A stretch of DNA of 64,000 nucleotides from Budorcas taxicolor (Eukaryota > Chordata > Mammalia > Artiodactyla > Bovidae). This document shows, piece by piece, positions 43,093 through 55,056 of the stretch. The translations under genes and the position numbers were made by a program. The notes below the pieces were generated by a model that ran no database searches, was not told the origin of the DNA, and worked only from the letters and a program-made list of their open reading frames with translations. The number at the start of each line of letters is the position of its first letter. Position 1 is the first letter of the stretch. The stretch lies in assembly GCF_023091745.1 (NCBI RefSeq), contig NC_068910.1:53121272-53185271 (forward strand). The letters are read 5' to 3'.

Positions 43093-44599
43093 AATTTACA
43101 CTCATGACTGGGGACATTGCCATCGGGTAGGTCCTCGGACTTGTTGTGAAAAGGATGTGGCCCTTTCCCATGGTCTCCCAAAGAGCAACAAGGTGGGGCC
43201 TGGTGTCAGTGTCAGCCCAGACTGCATTGGACAGGCCTCACAAGGTCTAGGGGTGCCCTTTCCTTAGGACAAAGGTGCCCTAAGTCCCACTGGGGAAGGA
43301 ATTTTTATCATGTGTACTTGGGTGGCATCACAGTGCCCTTCCGCAAGGGGATCCTCGCTTCCATCAGTCAGTTCCCGCCTCAGAGCTGGGGCCTGGATGA
43401 AGGAGCCGTGATTTCCCATGGTGGTGGCTGACCTCAGCCGTTTGTTCATGAGTGACTGATTTTTTTGTCTCTTGTGAGACTCATCAAGCTGGAGCCCCAC
43501 TGGCTGCCCAACTGTCCCCCCGTCTCGGAATGCTGTGGTTTCTGAGCCCTTGCCTGAGGTCATCTCTCAACATGCCCCGGTTGCCACCACGGTCATAGTG
43601 ATGGTGATTATGTCCACCGGCCCCCGGCGGCTAGGTGGCCCCTCTTTGGGTAAGTCAGCACTTCATCACCCTCGAAGACACGAAGGAGTGTCTTCTGCCC
43701 TGCCCTGCCCTGCCCACAGAGCACAGCCCTCAGGGGACCTGAGGTCTCCAGGGCCTCCTCACTGCGGCCTTCCTTACGGAAGGGTGCCTTATCTGGCCAG
43801 GCTTGGGGAGTGTAGGCAGATGGTGGGGTGTCTGGTCACCGGCTTTACCTTCTCATCTCTTAGAGCCGTCTCACACGTTCCTTAGGATTGCAATGCGGTC
43901 CGGGCACCTCACTTCATTTCCTGTAGGTCAGCATCAAGTGCGAGTTCCCAGGCACCGGGTTCCAGCAGCACAGGGGCCGGGTTGAATGCCTTTCCCAAGA
44001 TGAAAGCTCATGAATCTTGGGAGAGTGAGCCACGTCCATACGCTCCCGTCTCTCCTCCTTGTGTTGTGTCCCCTCGAGATCCGCTCGCCACGTTCCCCTC
44101 CACCCCATTAAGTCCTGGCCTTATCTTTCTGGCAGGAGATATACGTCTCTTTCAACATTGCCACGGAAGCCTCTAGCATTCACAGCATGCCCTGCGTGGA
44201 CGCATGATTTGAGCCTGTCAGCCAGTCTTTCTTCAAAGCTGCCAATCGGTTAATAAAAGCCAGCCAAGCCCACAGTCCTTACAGTTAGCAGCACCCTGTC
44301 CTTCAGCCCCGTCCCACAGGGAGAGCTAAGGCAGATGCCAGCTCCTGTCTGCCTGTGTCTCCTCCCAGCCCTGTACAGGTGGGGCCTCGGTGCGTGTGTT
44401 TGCGTTACCAGAGGCTGTCGCCCCCTCCACTTAGCACTCCTTTAGGGTTCTCACTGCTGTCTTGACATAGAGGAAATGAGAAATCCAGGTATAGACTCGG
44501 CATCATGAGGATCTGCTGTTTAGGCCACTTCTGGAACAAGTTGTCTTAATTTGGGTTCCTCTAGAAGTAAAACCACCAGGGAAGTCCTAGAAGTAAGAC

Positions 44600-44762
44600 A
44601 GGCTTCTTTGGTGGCTCAGACAGTAAAGAATCTGCCTGCATTGCAGGAGACCCAGGTTTGATCCCTGGGTCAAGAAGGTTCCCTAGAGAAGCAAATGACA
44701 ACTCACTCCAGTATTCTTGCCTGGAGAATGCCACGGACAGAGGAGCCTGGCGGGCTACAGTC
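44600..44762 (+). mobile_element. Bov-tA SINE, cut by a BovB insertion
   Basis: Head GGCTTCTTTGGTGGCTCAGA to CTGGCGGGCTACAGTC, where BovB sequence takes over. Confidence 0.9.
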
Positions 44763-45357
44763 CAGTTCAGTTCAGTTCAGTCACTCAGTTTTGTGTCCAA
44801 CTCTTTGCAACCCCATGGACTGCAGCATGCCAGACTTCCTTGTCCATCACCAACTCCTGGAGCTTGCTCAAATTCATGTCCATCCAACCATCTCATCCTC
44901 TGTCGTCCCCTTCTCCTCCTGCCTTCAATCTTTCCCAGCATCAGGGTCTTTTCCAATGAGTCAGTTCTTCACATCAGGTGGCCAAATTTTTGGAGTTTTA
45001 GTTTCAGCATCAGTCCTCCCAATGAATACCCAGGACTGATCTTCTTTAGGATGGACTGGTTTGATTTCCTTGCAGTCCAAGGGACTCTCAAGAGTCTTCT
45101 CCAACACCACAGTTCACAAACATCAGTTCTTTGGCACTCAGCTTTCTTTATAGTCCAACTCTCACATCCATACATGACTGCTGAAAAACCATAGCTTTGA
45201 CTAGATGGACCTTTTTCAGCAAAGTAATATCTCTGTGTTTTAATATGCTGTCTAGGTTGGTCATAGCTTTTCTTCCAAGGTGCAAGGATCTTTTAATTTC
45301 AAGGCTGTAGTCACCATCTGCAGTGATTTTGGAGCCCAAAAATATAAAGTCTCTCAT
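44763..45357 (-). mobile_element. BovB LINE 3' part
   Basis: Reverse 3' terminus CAGTTCAGTTCAGTTCAGTC through GGAGCCCAAAAATATAAAGTC. It is abutted by forward BovB sequence on its right. Confidence 0.92.
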
Positions 45358-45394
45358 AGAAAATTGGATTAACGATTTATTGAGCATGGCCCCG

Positions 45395-45925
45395 CCCATC
45401 AGAACAAGACCCAGTTTCCTCCACAGTCAGTCTCTTCCACCAGGAAGCTTCCATAAGCCTCTTATCCTTATCAGAGGGCAGACAGGATAAAAACCACAAT
45501 CACAGAAAACTAACCAAACTGATCACATGGACCACAGCCTTGTCTAACTCAATGAAACTATGAGCCATGCCGTGTAGGGCCACCCAAGACGGACAGATCA
45601 TGGTGGGGAGTTCTGACAAAACATGGTCCACTGGAGAAGGGAATGGCAAACCCCTTCAGTATTCTTGCCTTGAGAACCCCAGTTACAGTAGGAAAAGGCA
45701 AAAAGGTATGACACCGAAAGATAAACTCCCCAGGTCTGCAGGTGCCCAGTATGCTACTGGAGAAGTGTGGAGAAATAACTCCAGAAACAATGAAGGGACG
45801 GAACCAGAGAGGAAACAGTGCCCAGTTGTGGATGTGACTGGTGATGGAAGTAAAGTCCGATGCTATAAAGAACAATATTGCATAGGAACCTGGAATGTTA
45901 GGTCAATGAACTTGGAATGTTAGGT
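45395..45925 (+). mobile_element. BovB LINE 5' part, opposite orientation
   Basis: CATCAGAACAAGACCCAGTTT through CATAGGAACCTGGAATGTTAG, the start of the endonuclease domain (IGTWNVRSMN). With 44763-45357 it forms a head-to-head arrangement expected of 5' inversion. Confidence 0.85.
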
Positions 45926-46090
45926 ACATGAATTTCTCGTGAGGCAGGTAAGGTGGTCTGGTATCTCTTTTAAGAATTTTCCACAGTTTGTTGTGATCCA
46001 CACAGTCAAAGGCTTTGGCATAGTCAATAAAGGAGAAGTAGATGTCTTTCTGGAACTCTCGCTCTTTCAGTGATCCAGTAGTTGTTAGCA
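45926..46090 (-). mobile_element. BovB LINE internal fragment (RT region)
   Basis: On the minus strand it encodes YAKAFDCVDHNKLWKILK, the RT region upstream of the catalytic box. Confidence 0.88.
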
Positions 46091-46094
46091 ATTT

Positions 46095-46735
46095 GATCTC
46101 TGGTTCCTCAGTTGTGTCCGACTCTTTGTGACCTCATGAACTGCAGCACACCAGGCTTCCCTGTTCTTCACTATCTCCTGGAGTTTGCTCAAATGGAGAT
46201 AGTTTGCTCCATTGAGTCACTGTGCCATTCAACAATCTCATCCTGTCTCTCCATTCTCCTCCTGTTGTCAGTCTTGCCCAGCACCAGGATCTTTTCCAAT
46301 GAGTCAGCTCTTGGCATCAGGTGGCCAAAGTATTGGAGCTTCAGCTTCAGCATCAGTCCTTCCAATGAATATTCAGGGTGGATTTCCTTTAGGATTGACT
46401 GATTGGATCTCCTTGCAGTCCAAGGGACTCTCAAGAGTCTTCTCCATCACCACAGTTCGAAAGCATCAGTTCATTGGCGCTCAGCCTTCTTTATGGTTCA
46501 ACTCTCACATCCATCCATGACTACTGGAAAAACCATAGCTTTGACTAGAGGGACCTTTATCAGCAAAGGGATGTCTCTGCTTTTTAATACGCTGTCTAGG
46601 TTTGTCATAGCTTTTCTTCCAAGGAGCAGGCGTCTTTTAATTTCATGGCTGCAGTCACTGTCCGCACTGACTTTGGGGTGGGAAGTCACAAAGACTCGAG
46701 GGATGAGTTTGAGATGAGACCCTATCAGCATACAG
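46095..46735 (-). mobile_element. BovB LINE 3' fragment
   Basis: GTTGTGTCCGACTCTTTGTG through GGCTGCAGTCACTGTCCGC; a second copy inserted next to the previous fragments. Confidence 0.9.
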
Positions 46736-46789
46736 TACGATGAGCTCCCCAGGGAGTATCCACAGGAGCTGATGTAGATGTGTGTGTTT

Positions 46790-46930
46790 TTAATTTAAAA
46801 TATTTATTTATGTGACTGTGCCAACTCTTAGTTGCGGCCTGTGGGATCTAGTTCCCTGACCAGGGATTGAACTCGCACTCCATGCTTTGGGAGCAGAGTC
46901 TTAACCACTGGACTGCCAGGGAAGTCCCCT
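46790..46930 (-). mobile_element. CHR-type SINE
   Basis: TTATTTATGTGACTGTGCC to TTAACCACTGGACTGCCAGG. Confidence 0.85.
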
Positions 46931-46949
46931 GAGTTCACATTTTAAGCCT

Positions 46950-47520
46950 AATTTTTTCCCAGTTTTATTGAGAAATAGTTGGCATACATCCCTAGATAAG
47001 TTTAAGGAAAACAACATGATTGACTGATTTACATATTGTGAAATGATTGCCACAGTAGGTGGTAATATCCCTCTTCTCGTACAGATAAGATAAAAAGGAA
47101 AGCAAGAAGAAAGAAAAATTTTTTCTTATGATGAGAACTCTTAGAATTTACTTTCTTAACAATGTTCCTATAGATCCTGCAGCATTCTTAGCTGGAGTCA
47201 TCATATTGTACATGACATGTCTGGTACTTATTTACCTTGTAAATGGAAATTTGTGTCTTTTGACCACCTTTCTCCAATTCTTCCTGCCCCGACTTTTTAA
47301 TTTGTGTCAACATTTCACTTGGAAAAGTTCTCACACATACAGAGAGTTGAAAACATTCCATATCCTCACCATTCAGATTCTCCCATTAACATGTTACTGT
47401 CAGTCTATCCCTCCATTCATCACTGCATCCATCAACTCTGTCTTATTTTGGGGATGCATTTGGGAGTCGGTTGCGGACATCAGTGTACTTCCTCTGAAAT
47501 ATATCAGCATATAAATCATT
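46950..47520 (-). mobile_element. Ancient L1 3' UTR sequence
   Basis: CAGTTTTATTGAGAAATAGTT, GTGAAATGATTGCCACAGTA and TTTTGACCACCTTTCTCC resemble reversed old L1 3' UTR. Diverged; the right-hand portion is uncertain. Confidence 0.5.
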
Positions 47521-47576
47521 ACCTAGAGGTCAATATTTGTTTAGAGCCCTTTTTCCCTTTAAGGTAAACTTTACAT

Positions 47577-47785
47577 GGGCCTTCCTTGGTGGCTCAGATG
47601 GTAAAGAATCTGCCTGCAATGCAGGAGACCTGGGTTCGATCCCTGGGTCAGAAAGATCCCCTGGAGAAGGGCATGGCTATCCACTGCAGTATTCTTGCCT
47701 GGAGAATTCCACGGACGGAGGAATCTGGCGGGCTACAGTTCGTGGGATTACAGAGTCAGTCAGTGAGCGACTTTCACTACTACAG
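47577..47785 (+). mobile_element. Bov-tA SINE
   Basis: GGGCCTTCCTTGGTGGCTCAG to a body ending TCAGTCAGTGAGCGACTTTC; little diverged. Confidence 0.93.
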
Positions 47786-47849
47786 ACTTTACATACAGTG
47801 AAATGCATGAGAGATTTTTTAATTTAAATTTTTTGGGTTTTTTTTTAAG

Positions 47850-48167
47850 ATTTGTTTATTTTTGGCTGTGCTTGGTCTTCTTTGCTGTGTGCAGGCTCTC
47901 TCTAGTTGCAGCGAGTGGGGGCTGGTCTCTAGTTGCAGTGAGTGGGGGCTGTTCTCTAGTTGCGGCGAGTGGGGACTGTTCTCTAGTTGTCATGCATGGG
48001 CTTCTCAGTGTGGGGGCTTCTCTTGTGGAAGCACGGGCTTCAGTAGTTGCAATGCACTGGCTTGGTTGCCATGAGGCATGTGGGATCTTCTCGGAGCAGG
48101 GATTGAACCCGCGTCCCCCTGCATTGGCAACAGGATTCTTAACCACTAGACCACCAGGGAAGCCCAC
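47850..48167 (-). mobile_element. CHR-type SINE, long form, with internal 27-bp tandem repeats
   Basis: TTTTTGGCTGTGCTTGGTCTT to ACTAGACCACCAGGGAAGCC. The unit TCTAGTTGCAGCGAGTGGGG... recurs at 47901, 47928, 47955 and (partly) 47982. Confidence 0.9.
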
Positions 48168-48559
48168 TGCTTGATGAGTTTTGACAAACGCATACACCTG
48201 GTAATCCCAAACCCTGATTCAGCTCTAGGATGTTACCATTGCCCCAGAAAATTCCCCAACGTTCCTTCCCAAGCATTGCTATTTTCAAAAATATTTTATT
48301 TTGTTTTAATACCATCAACATTTCAGAGTAACTCTTATCACTAGACTTTAAAATGTCCCACATGTTGGATCTGGCTTCTGACTTCCTCGTGTTAGAATTA
48401 GATTCAGTTCAGTTGAGATTATGTACATCTTCCTGAATCACAACGTGAGAGTCATGTCTGCTTGTTCCACTTTTATGAGGTTGACATGAACAGAGGGATC
48501 ACATCTGCCTGATCCCTCCTTTATAAGATTCCTTCAACCTTGATGATGGTTTTAGCATA

Positions 48560-49035
48560 CACTGATGATTACCAGCAAAGGTCCATCTAGTCAAGGCTGT
48601 GGTTTTTCCACTGGTCATGTATGGATGTGAGAGTTGGACTATAAAGAAAGCTGAGTGCCAAAGAATTGATGTTTTGAACTGTGGTGTGGAGAAGACTCAA
48701 GTCCCTTGGACTGCAAGGAGATCAAACCAGTACATTCTGAGAGAGATCAGCCCTGACTCTTCATTGGAAAGACATGTTGAAGCTGAAACTCCAATACTTT
48801 GGCCACCTGATGTGAAGAGCTGATTCATTTGAAAAGACCCTGATGCTGGGAAAGATTGAAGGCGGGAGGAGAAGGGGACGACAGAGGATAAGATGGTTGG
48901 ATGGTATCACCAACTCACTGGAGATGAGTATGAGTAAACTCCAGTAGTTGGTGATGGACAGGGAGGCCTGGCATGCTGTGGTCCATGTGGTCACGAAGAG
49001 CTGGACACGACTGAGCGACTGAACGGAACCGATGA
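48560..49035 (+). mobile_element. BovB LINE 3' fragment
   Basis: AAAGGTCCATCTAGTCAAGG to the terminus CTGGACACGACTGAGCGACT. Confidence 0.9.
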
Positions 49036-49384
49036 TTACAGCTTAAGTCTATTATTTCACTCAAGGTTAGGAAAGGATGTTTTTCAGATTCTGTTATTCT
49101 GTCGCCATTTATTAGCTAGAATTCTGTGAAGAATTCTCCATTGTCAACTTCTTGGTTACCCTGAAATATATTTTTTCTGTGAAAAGGGAAATAACCTGCT
49201 TGGCTTTTTCCCTTTGCTTGTCATTTTTGGAGTAATGAGTTGGTACTCTCGCAGTCTCCAAAAGTGACTGGTGAATTCTTTTTTCCCCCTCTGTGAATCA
49301 TTATGAACTCATAAGTGTTAATATCCTTGCAGTCTTTTTGTTCCAGATGATAGCTGTTAAGTTTCTCTCTTTTAAAAATAATTT

Positions 49385-49498
49385 TTTTAAAAATATTTTT
49401 TGATCTCTTGGCTGCTTTGCGTGGCATGTGGGATCTTAGTTCCCCGACCAGGCATTGGCAGTGTGGAGTTTTAACCACTGGACCACCAGGGAAGTCCC
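49385..49498 (-). mobile_element. CHR-type SINE
   Basis: GTGGCATGTGGGATCTTAGTT to GGACCACCAGGGAAGTCCC. Confidence 0.88.
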
Positions 49499-50599
49499 TC
49501 TCTCTTTTTCAAAGAAAAAGCTCAGTTTTTTCTGCCCAGAACCAGGGGGAGCCTCTGGCTTAGGGTCAAACCCATGAGTTCTGTGGGGTCCACTTCCTGC
49601 CCACCTGACCCCTCGCTACCGCCACCAGGGTCCACAACTCTGCTTCCTTGATTGCTATTTCAGGAAAAGAGCAGAGTGCCAAATATTTGCAAACCCCACA
49701 CGTCTGATCCTATCAGTCTTCTGTTCAAGGTGCTCTCTGTGGCTCTCGGCACAAAGTCCAGGCCCTTGGATGGGACGTCAGAGCTCATTCGGTCTGGCCT
49801 CTCCCGTCTCCCAGTTTCGGCTGTCACTCTGCTTTATCTGTGTGGTTGCACCACGCCCTGCCCGAGTGCCGCACCCTCTCCGTCAGGGCTCCCAGTTTCT
49901 GCTGCCTGCCTTGCACCTCTCCTTGGCTAACTCTTCTTCATCCTGGGGCTCAGCTTAAACCAGGCATTCTCAGCGCTGACTGTATGTTACATCATGTGGG
50001 CAGTGTTAAGAAATGCCAAGGCCTGGACTCCACCCAAGATCAATTAACATCCGCATGTCTGAGCAATGAGGCTTGACTTTGCTATTTGTAAAAGCTTCGG
50101 CAGGTGATTCTGTTGTGCAGCCAAGGTTGAGAATCACAATTTGAGGCGTTCCTTCCTCTGGAAAATTCTTTGTCCCCCAGGCCTCGGTTACAAGCTGTTT
50201 ATTACTGTTGCCGTCTTCTGCTCTTGTCCCGTCCCCCAGCAGTACTTGATATAATTGGATAACTGTGTATGTTTAAGGTATACAATCTGGTGGTTAATCA
50301 GAATTTAATCATCTAAGACTCGTGTTGATTCTTGGGTTTCTTCCTCGCTAGACAGAAGCTTCACGTGGGCTGCGGCTGCATCTGTGTGGTTCCCCTGTTA
50401 TTACTCAACACATAGTAGGTGTTTGTAATTTTTATAAGTAGTTATTAGGTTGATGTTTGGGCTGTATTTTGAGGTTGTTTGAATGCAGAGATGGTGGTGC
50501 TGCTCTGTTCTGTGGGATTAAGCCAGATTTCACCTTCTGCCCAGATCACTTCTCTCTAAGCTCATTTCCTACTTCTCTGAACTAGTTCTCTTAGACAAG

Positions 50600-50695
50600 G
50601 AGATTTGTGGGATCTTAGTTCCCCAACCAGAAATTGAACCTGCATCCTCAGCTGTGAACAGACTCCTAATCACTGGACAGCCAGGAAATCCCCAA
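50600..50695 (-). mobile_element. CHR-type SINE fragment
   Basis: TTGTGGGATCTTAGTTCCCC to CACTGGACAGCCAGGAAATC. Confidence 0.82.
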
Positions 50696-51089
50696 CCAGC
50701 AGCCTTTAGACAACCCTTTCCTCTTCCCAGTTCTTTCCGAAGTCGCTCCCTCCCTTTCTATCGGTCTAAAGAATTTCCCCAACCTCTGAGCTGCCTTTGA
50801 ACTCACAGAACTTGTAGGAAACCTTTATTTGATATTTATTCGTATACGTGTTTTGAGATGTTTTCAAAATCATCCATTGGGCCACATGGTATAGGAAATA
50901 ATTCTTATATTTTTGTTAGTTTCTGGTTTTTGAATGGCGATTAAAGCATTGCTTACTGAAAGAATAAAGGGATATTGACACTCTGGCATTTGAAAAAATG
51001 ATTCTTAAATTAGTTTTTTGTCTATTTTTGGTTAGTAAAGCTTTCCAGTTGTCCCTTAGCAGTCTCTGAATTGTTTAACTTTTAGTCAC

Positions 51090-51212
51090 TTTTTTTTTTT
51101 TTTTGCCATGCCTGCAGCAAGCGGGATCTTAGTTCCCCAACCAGGGATCACATCCATGCACCCTGCAGTGGAAGTGCAGAGTCTTCACCGCTGGACCCCA
51201 GGGAAGTCCCAC
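51090..51212 (-). mobile_element. CHR-type SINE
   Basis: A T run, GCCATGCCTGCAGCAAGCGG to CCGCTGGACCCCAGGGAAGT. Confidence 0.88.
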
Positions 51213-51387
51213 AGTCACAGGACTTTAACCCTCTAGTTGGATTTCAAGCCAAGTGGGATCTAGGACCTCTGCTCTCATGGTTGTTTCCAGATGCAACACT
51301 CAAAAGTTTCATGGACTGTTATGATGCTATGAAAAAAAGATTTAAAAAAATGGCTAAAGATGCACAAGAAATTTTACCAACACTTGT

Positions 51388-51835
51388 TGTTCAGTTGCTA
51401 AGTTGTGTCCGACTCGTGAACTGTAGCACGCCAGGCTTCCCTATCCTTCGCTGTCTCCCTGAGTTTGCTCAAACTCATGTCCATTGAGGTGATGATGCCA
51501 TCCAACCATCTCATCCTCTGTCGCCCCCTTCTCCTCCTGCCCTCAATCTTTCCCAATGTCAGGGTCTCCTTTCCAATGAGTCAGTTCTTCAAATCAAGTG
51601 GCCAAAGTATTGGAGCTTCAGCTTCAGCATCAGTCCTTCCAGTGAATATGCAGGGTTGATTTCCTTTAGGATTGACTGATTTGATCTCCTTGCTGCCCAA
51701 GGGACTCTCAAGAGTCTTCTCCAGCTCCACAGCTCAACAGCATCAGTTCTTTGGTGCTCAGCTTTCTTTATGGTCCGGCTCTCACATCTGTACATGACTA
51801 CTAGAAAAACCACGACCATTGTTAACAACGGAGGA
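51388..51835 (-). mobile_element. BovB LINE 3' fragment
   Basis: GTTCAGTTGCTAAGTTGTGTC to TGACTACTAGAAAAACCACG. Confidence 0.9.
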
Positions 51836-51861
51836 CACTAATTAAATGTTTTCTTGTAGCC

Positions 51862-52010
51862 TTGGGTCGGGAAGGTCCCCTAGAGAAGGAAATGGCAGCC
51901 CACTCCAATATTCTTGCCTGGGAAGATCCCATGGGTAGAGGAGCCTGGTGGGTTGTACAGTCCAGAGCATCGAAAAAGAGTTGGACATGACTTAGCCACT
52001 GAACAACAAT
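51862..52010 (+). mobile_element. Bov-A SINE body
   Basis: GGGTCGGGAAGGTCCCCTAGA to GTTGGACATGACTTAGCCAC; the head is missing. Confidence 0.88.
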
Positions 52011-52224
52011 TTGTAACCCTGGTCCTGTTGCTACATGGGGTCTGTTGGTGCCTTTTTCCGTCCACCAGAGGGCAGTGCTCTATTTTACCTAAAAGTTGGC
52101 CTCCCCTTTGAGGTCTTCACTTTCAACTCCTAGCATTTCGCCTTCTGAAGTGATCCCCAAACAGTGTTTCTTGAAATTTGATTTGATTCTAGAAGTACAA
52201 CTTACATTGCAACACCACAGAGAT

Positions 52225-52578
52225 ATACATCCATATGCAAATCTATATATGCCTATATAACTAAAGTTTCATAAAATAACACTTGTCTTTATAGAGAAGA
52301 GACTTGTGGTTGCCAAGGAGAAGGGGGTTGGGGGAGGGACGGATGGATTGGGAGTTTGGGGTCAGCAGATACAAACTATCATAAAGAGAGTGCAGAGACA
52401 ACAAGGTCCTGCTGTATACCACCGGGAACTATGCTCAATATCCTGTGATAAATCATAATGGAAAAGAATATGAAAAAAGATGTATATATAGGTATATCTG
52501 AATCACTTTGCTCTACAGCAAAGATTAGTACAACATTGTAAATCAACTACTTCAATAAAATACAATTTTTTAAATAAC
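52225..52578 (+). mobile_element. L1 3' UTR and tail
   Basis: GACTTGTGGTTGCCAAGGAG, GGTCCTGCTGTATACCACCG and ATTGTAAATCAACTACTTC. Confidence 0.8.
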
Positions 52579-53227
52579 GCTTGTCTTTACTATGTGTAAC
52601 ATTGAATTTTTTTTTCTTTCTTTTTCCTATTCTCTTTCATTTAAAAAAGTTCTGATCACCCAGATTGAGTTCACGATTCACAAACTGGGTCGCGGATATT
52701 GCCTTCGAGTTCATTTAGTCTGGCATCCTGCATTTTTATGGATGGAGAGACAGAGGGTTAGAGAAGGATGCTCGGTCATGGCGGGACTCAGAGCAGCAGC
52801 TAGGAAGAGGTTTCAGGGCTTCGGACTTCTGGTCCGTTGCTCTGAGCACAGTGACGTTCCTGCTGAGGGAAATGCAGGGCTCCAGCAGGGTGCGGCCACA
52901 GGGGGCGGGGGGAGGCCGTATGTGTGTGCGTGTGTGTGCATGCACGTGTGTGTTGCCGCTGCAGTACCCTGGGTATGAGAGGAGCCCCCTGTAGCAGGGG
53001 GACTCTTTGGTAATGTGACTTGAGCATCTCACCCGCTGATTGTCACGTTGGCACCAGCCTCTGTAACTTGGCATGTAGGTCCCCTTCGCCCTATCTCAGC
53101 CGTGGTCTGTTTTATAGCCCAGAACCGGGCACGTACACAAACTAGATGGGTAGGGGGTCCCTCATCACCGTAAACATCTGCTTTCTGAGGGTGGAAGTTC
53201 TCATGGGGTCCAATCCTTGCTCTGTAG

Positions 53228-53397
53228 AATGCCACCCAGAGAACATTCCAGATCGACTACCACCGTAACCGCTTCCTCAAGGATGGCCAGCCCTTCCGCT
53301 ACATCTCGGGAAGCATCCACTATTTCCGCGTGCCCCGCTTCTACTGGAAGGACCGGCTGCTGAAGATGAAGATGGCTGGGCTGAACGCCATCCAGAC
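53228..53397 (+). CDS. GLB1: GLB1 exon 2
   Basis: A 170-nt exon (phase 0 in, 2 out) encoding residues 25-81: NATQ, then FLKDGQPFRYISGSIHYFRV and PRFYWKDRLLKMKMAGLNAI. N25 is an N-glycosylation sequon (NAT). This is the start of the GH35 TIM barrel. The acceptor is CTGTAG|AAT and the donor AGAC|GTAAGT. In the described elastin-binding-protein splice form of GLB1 this exon is joined to exon 5; see the findings for the consequence here. Confidence 0.97.
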
Positions 53398-53504
53398 GTA
53401 AGTAGGAGGGCACTGGGCTCCCCTCCGAGGCAGAGACACCCGCAGCTGGAGTGGGGGACCAGCTGTATCTCTCTGTGCAGAGGTTTCGTTGCTCAGAACG
53501 GGAA

Positions 53505-53632
53505 TAAGAGTCTGGTGTCCCACTCGAGTAGTCTTGCGTGGGAAATCCCATAGACAGAGGAGCCTGGCAGGCCACAGTCCATGGTATCGCAGAGAGTCGG
53601 ACACAGCTGAAATGACTTAGCATGCACAGTGT
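53505..53632 (+). mobile_element. Bov-A SINE fragment in GLB1 intron 2
   Basis: GTCTGGTGTCCCACTCGAGT to TCGGACACAGCTGAAATGAC, about 110 bp after exon 2. Confidence 0.85.
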
Positions 53633-54661
53633 CCCGGGAGAGATTTGTCTTGGGCTTGGGTGTCGCTTCTTTAGACAGTTAACTACTTCTTCCAACCTTG
53701 ACCTTTGTCAGCAGAAATCATAAAATGAATAGCAGCTTAAAAAGGCAAAGGGAAGTAACAATGACTGAGGATTTGCTGTGTGCAGGACAAATGACATGGA
53801 TGATGCCATTTCTCCAAGTTCACCATTACCGAATGTAGCCGATAAAACTGAAATTTGCCGAGGCATGTGCTTTCGGACAGAAATCCAGCTGAGATTTAAC
53901 GATAAGGGTGTTTGTAGGCGGCCGTAGCTCCTCTCAGCTCCTAGGGGAACACGCCTTGTTGGGTAGATCCCTGAAACCTAGTGTGTCTTTGTGGTTCTGC
54001 TGGGGTGATTCTATGGCCCAGGGTTACAGAATCACCCCCAATAACTATCTCTCCTCATCTCTTCTGTTTGTTTCAAAATGACTAATTGAGAAGGAAGTTG
54101 GGGTGGCTGGCCACTCTGGTTTTTGCATTGCTGATGTGAATTGCTGATAACTCTTCAAAGATAAAGTATGAGAAAATCCAGCAGCAGATTCCTGGGACAG
54201 ATGGTTAGGGAGAATCCCACTCATTCTTCTGGTTGTCGGACCACTGGCGCCTGTCTGTAGTTTTAGCCCTAAAATTAAAGTTTTAAAACTAAACTAAGTT
54301 CTGGGAGACCAAAATGGCTCCAGGGAACCCTGAAACCCTGAAACCATAAGTTAGGGGTCAGCAGAGAGACCTTTGTGATGGCAGTGGGTAGCTTCGTGTT
54401 TAAATCTGTGTCCCTTGCTGCAGGCAGCCAGGGGAGCTGGTCAGAGTTTTTGTTACTTTACCTCGTTCAGGATATTCCTGATAAAATTTCTGGTTAGGAG
54501 GACACAGGGTTTGGAGGCTCTTCCATTTTTATTGAAAAACATCTTTCAAAAAGTAAGTATATCGCTTCTGACCTTAACACAGATACTTGAATTTTTCCTA
54601 AGCCTTACACAGGCATATATAATTTTTACACAGTAGAAGTTTGCGTCAATGTAACTATGTA

Positions 54662-54779
54662 TTTTTTGTGTTTTGGCCACGCCTTGTGGCTTGCAGGATC
54701 TCAGTTCCCCAACCAGATATGGAACCCCAGCCCTGTCAGTGAAAGCCCGGAATCCTAACCACTAGGCCACCAGGGAACT

Positions 54780-54782
<3 letters not shown>
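54662..54782 (-). mobile_element. CHR-type SINE
   Basis: TTTTTTGTGTTTTGGCCACG to CCACTAGGCCACCAGGGAAC. Confidence 0.88.

Positions 54783-54810
<28 letters not shown>
54782..54810. repeat. (TA)n microsatellite
   Basis: About 14 perfect AT units at the head side of the CHR SINE. Confidence 0.95.
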
Positions 54811-54813
<3 letters not shown>

Positions 54814-55056
54814 TTTTTTTTTAATCAAGCATTAAATAGAAATGGGCATCCTTTGTGGAGCAGACATTTAAAAGTGTCCCCACAAGTTTGATTATCTGCG
54901 TAGCTGCCATGAAAACTCAAAACAAGAGTTTTTTCTCAAGAGGATGTCTGTGTGTGTCCTGTGGGTTTATAGTTATACAGAGTGGTTCAGAAATGTGTAT
55001 GGGACACCTGGAATTTTGAGCTGTTTTCAGGAAGGGGCTCTGTGCGTCTTTGACAG

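Larger units (their letters stand above)
27869..53227 (+). other. GLB1: GLB1 intron 1
   Basis: A 25.4 kb intron with consensus GTAAGT donor and CTGTAG acceptor. It contains TMPPE, a reverse-orientation L1 mosaic (about 34.5-39.0 kb), BovB clusters and many SINEs. Apparently single-copy stretches without recognised genes are 28620-29090, 29640-29900, 32810-34480, 39000-39545, 39665-42150, 42345-42885, 43090-44595, 48170-48560, 49035-49385, 49500-50585, 50700-51100 and 52580-53227. Several open frames of 60-200 codons occur, but none has a recognisable domain. Confidence 0.85.
53398..55056 (+). other. GLB1: GLB1 intron 2
   Basis: GTAAGT donor and TTTGACAG acceptor. It holds a Bov-A fragment near the start, a CHR SINE with an adjacent (TA)n run, and about 1 kb of otherwise unremarkable sequence at 53630-54660. 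Confidence 0.9.

Noticed and set aside
47128..47514. A 128-codon hydrophobic frame resembling a membrane protein
   Set aside because: The DNA resembles a reversed old L1 3' UTR; hydrophobicity comes from T-rich sequence.
47585..47655. tRNA-like sequence with B-box style GGTTCGATCC
   Set aside because: It is the head of a Bov-tA SINE; the cloverleaf is degenerate. The same holds for all other SINE heads, so no tRNA genes are called.
47901..47990. Regularly spaced repeats suggestive of a CRISPR-like array
   Set aside because: Units are adjacent with no unique spacers, inside a SINE in a mammalian genome.
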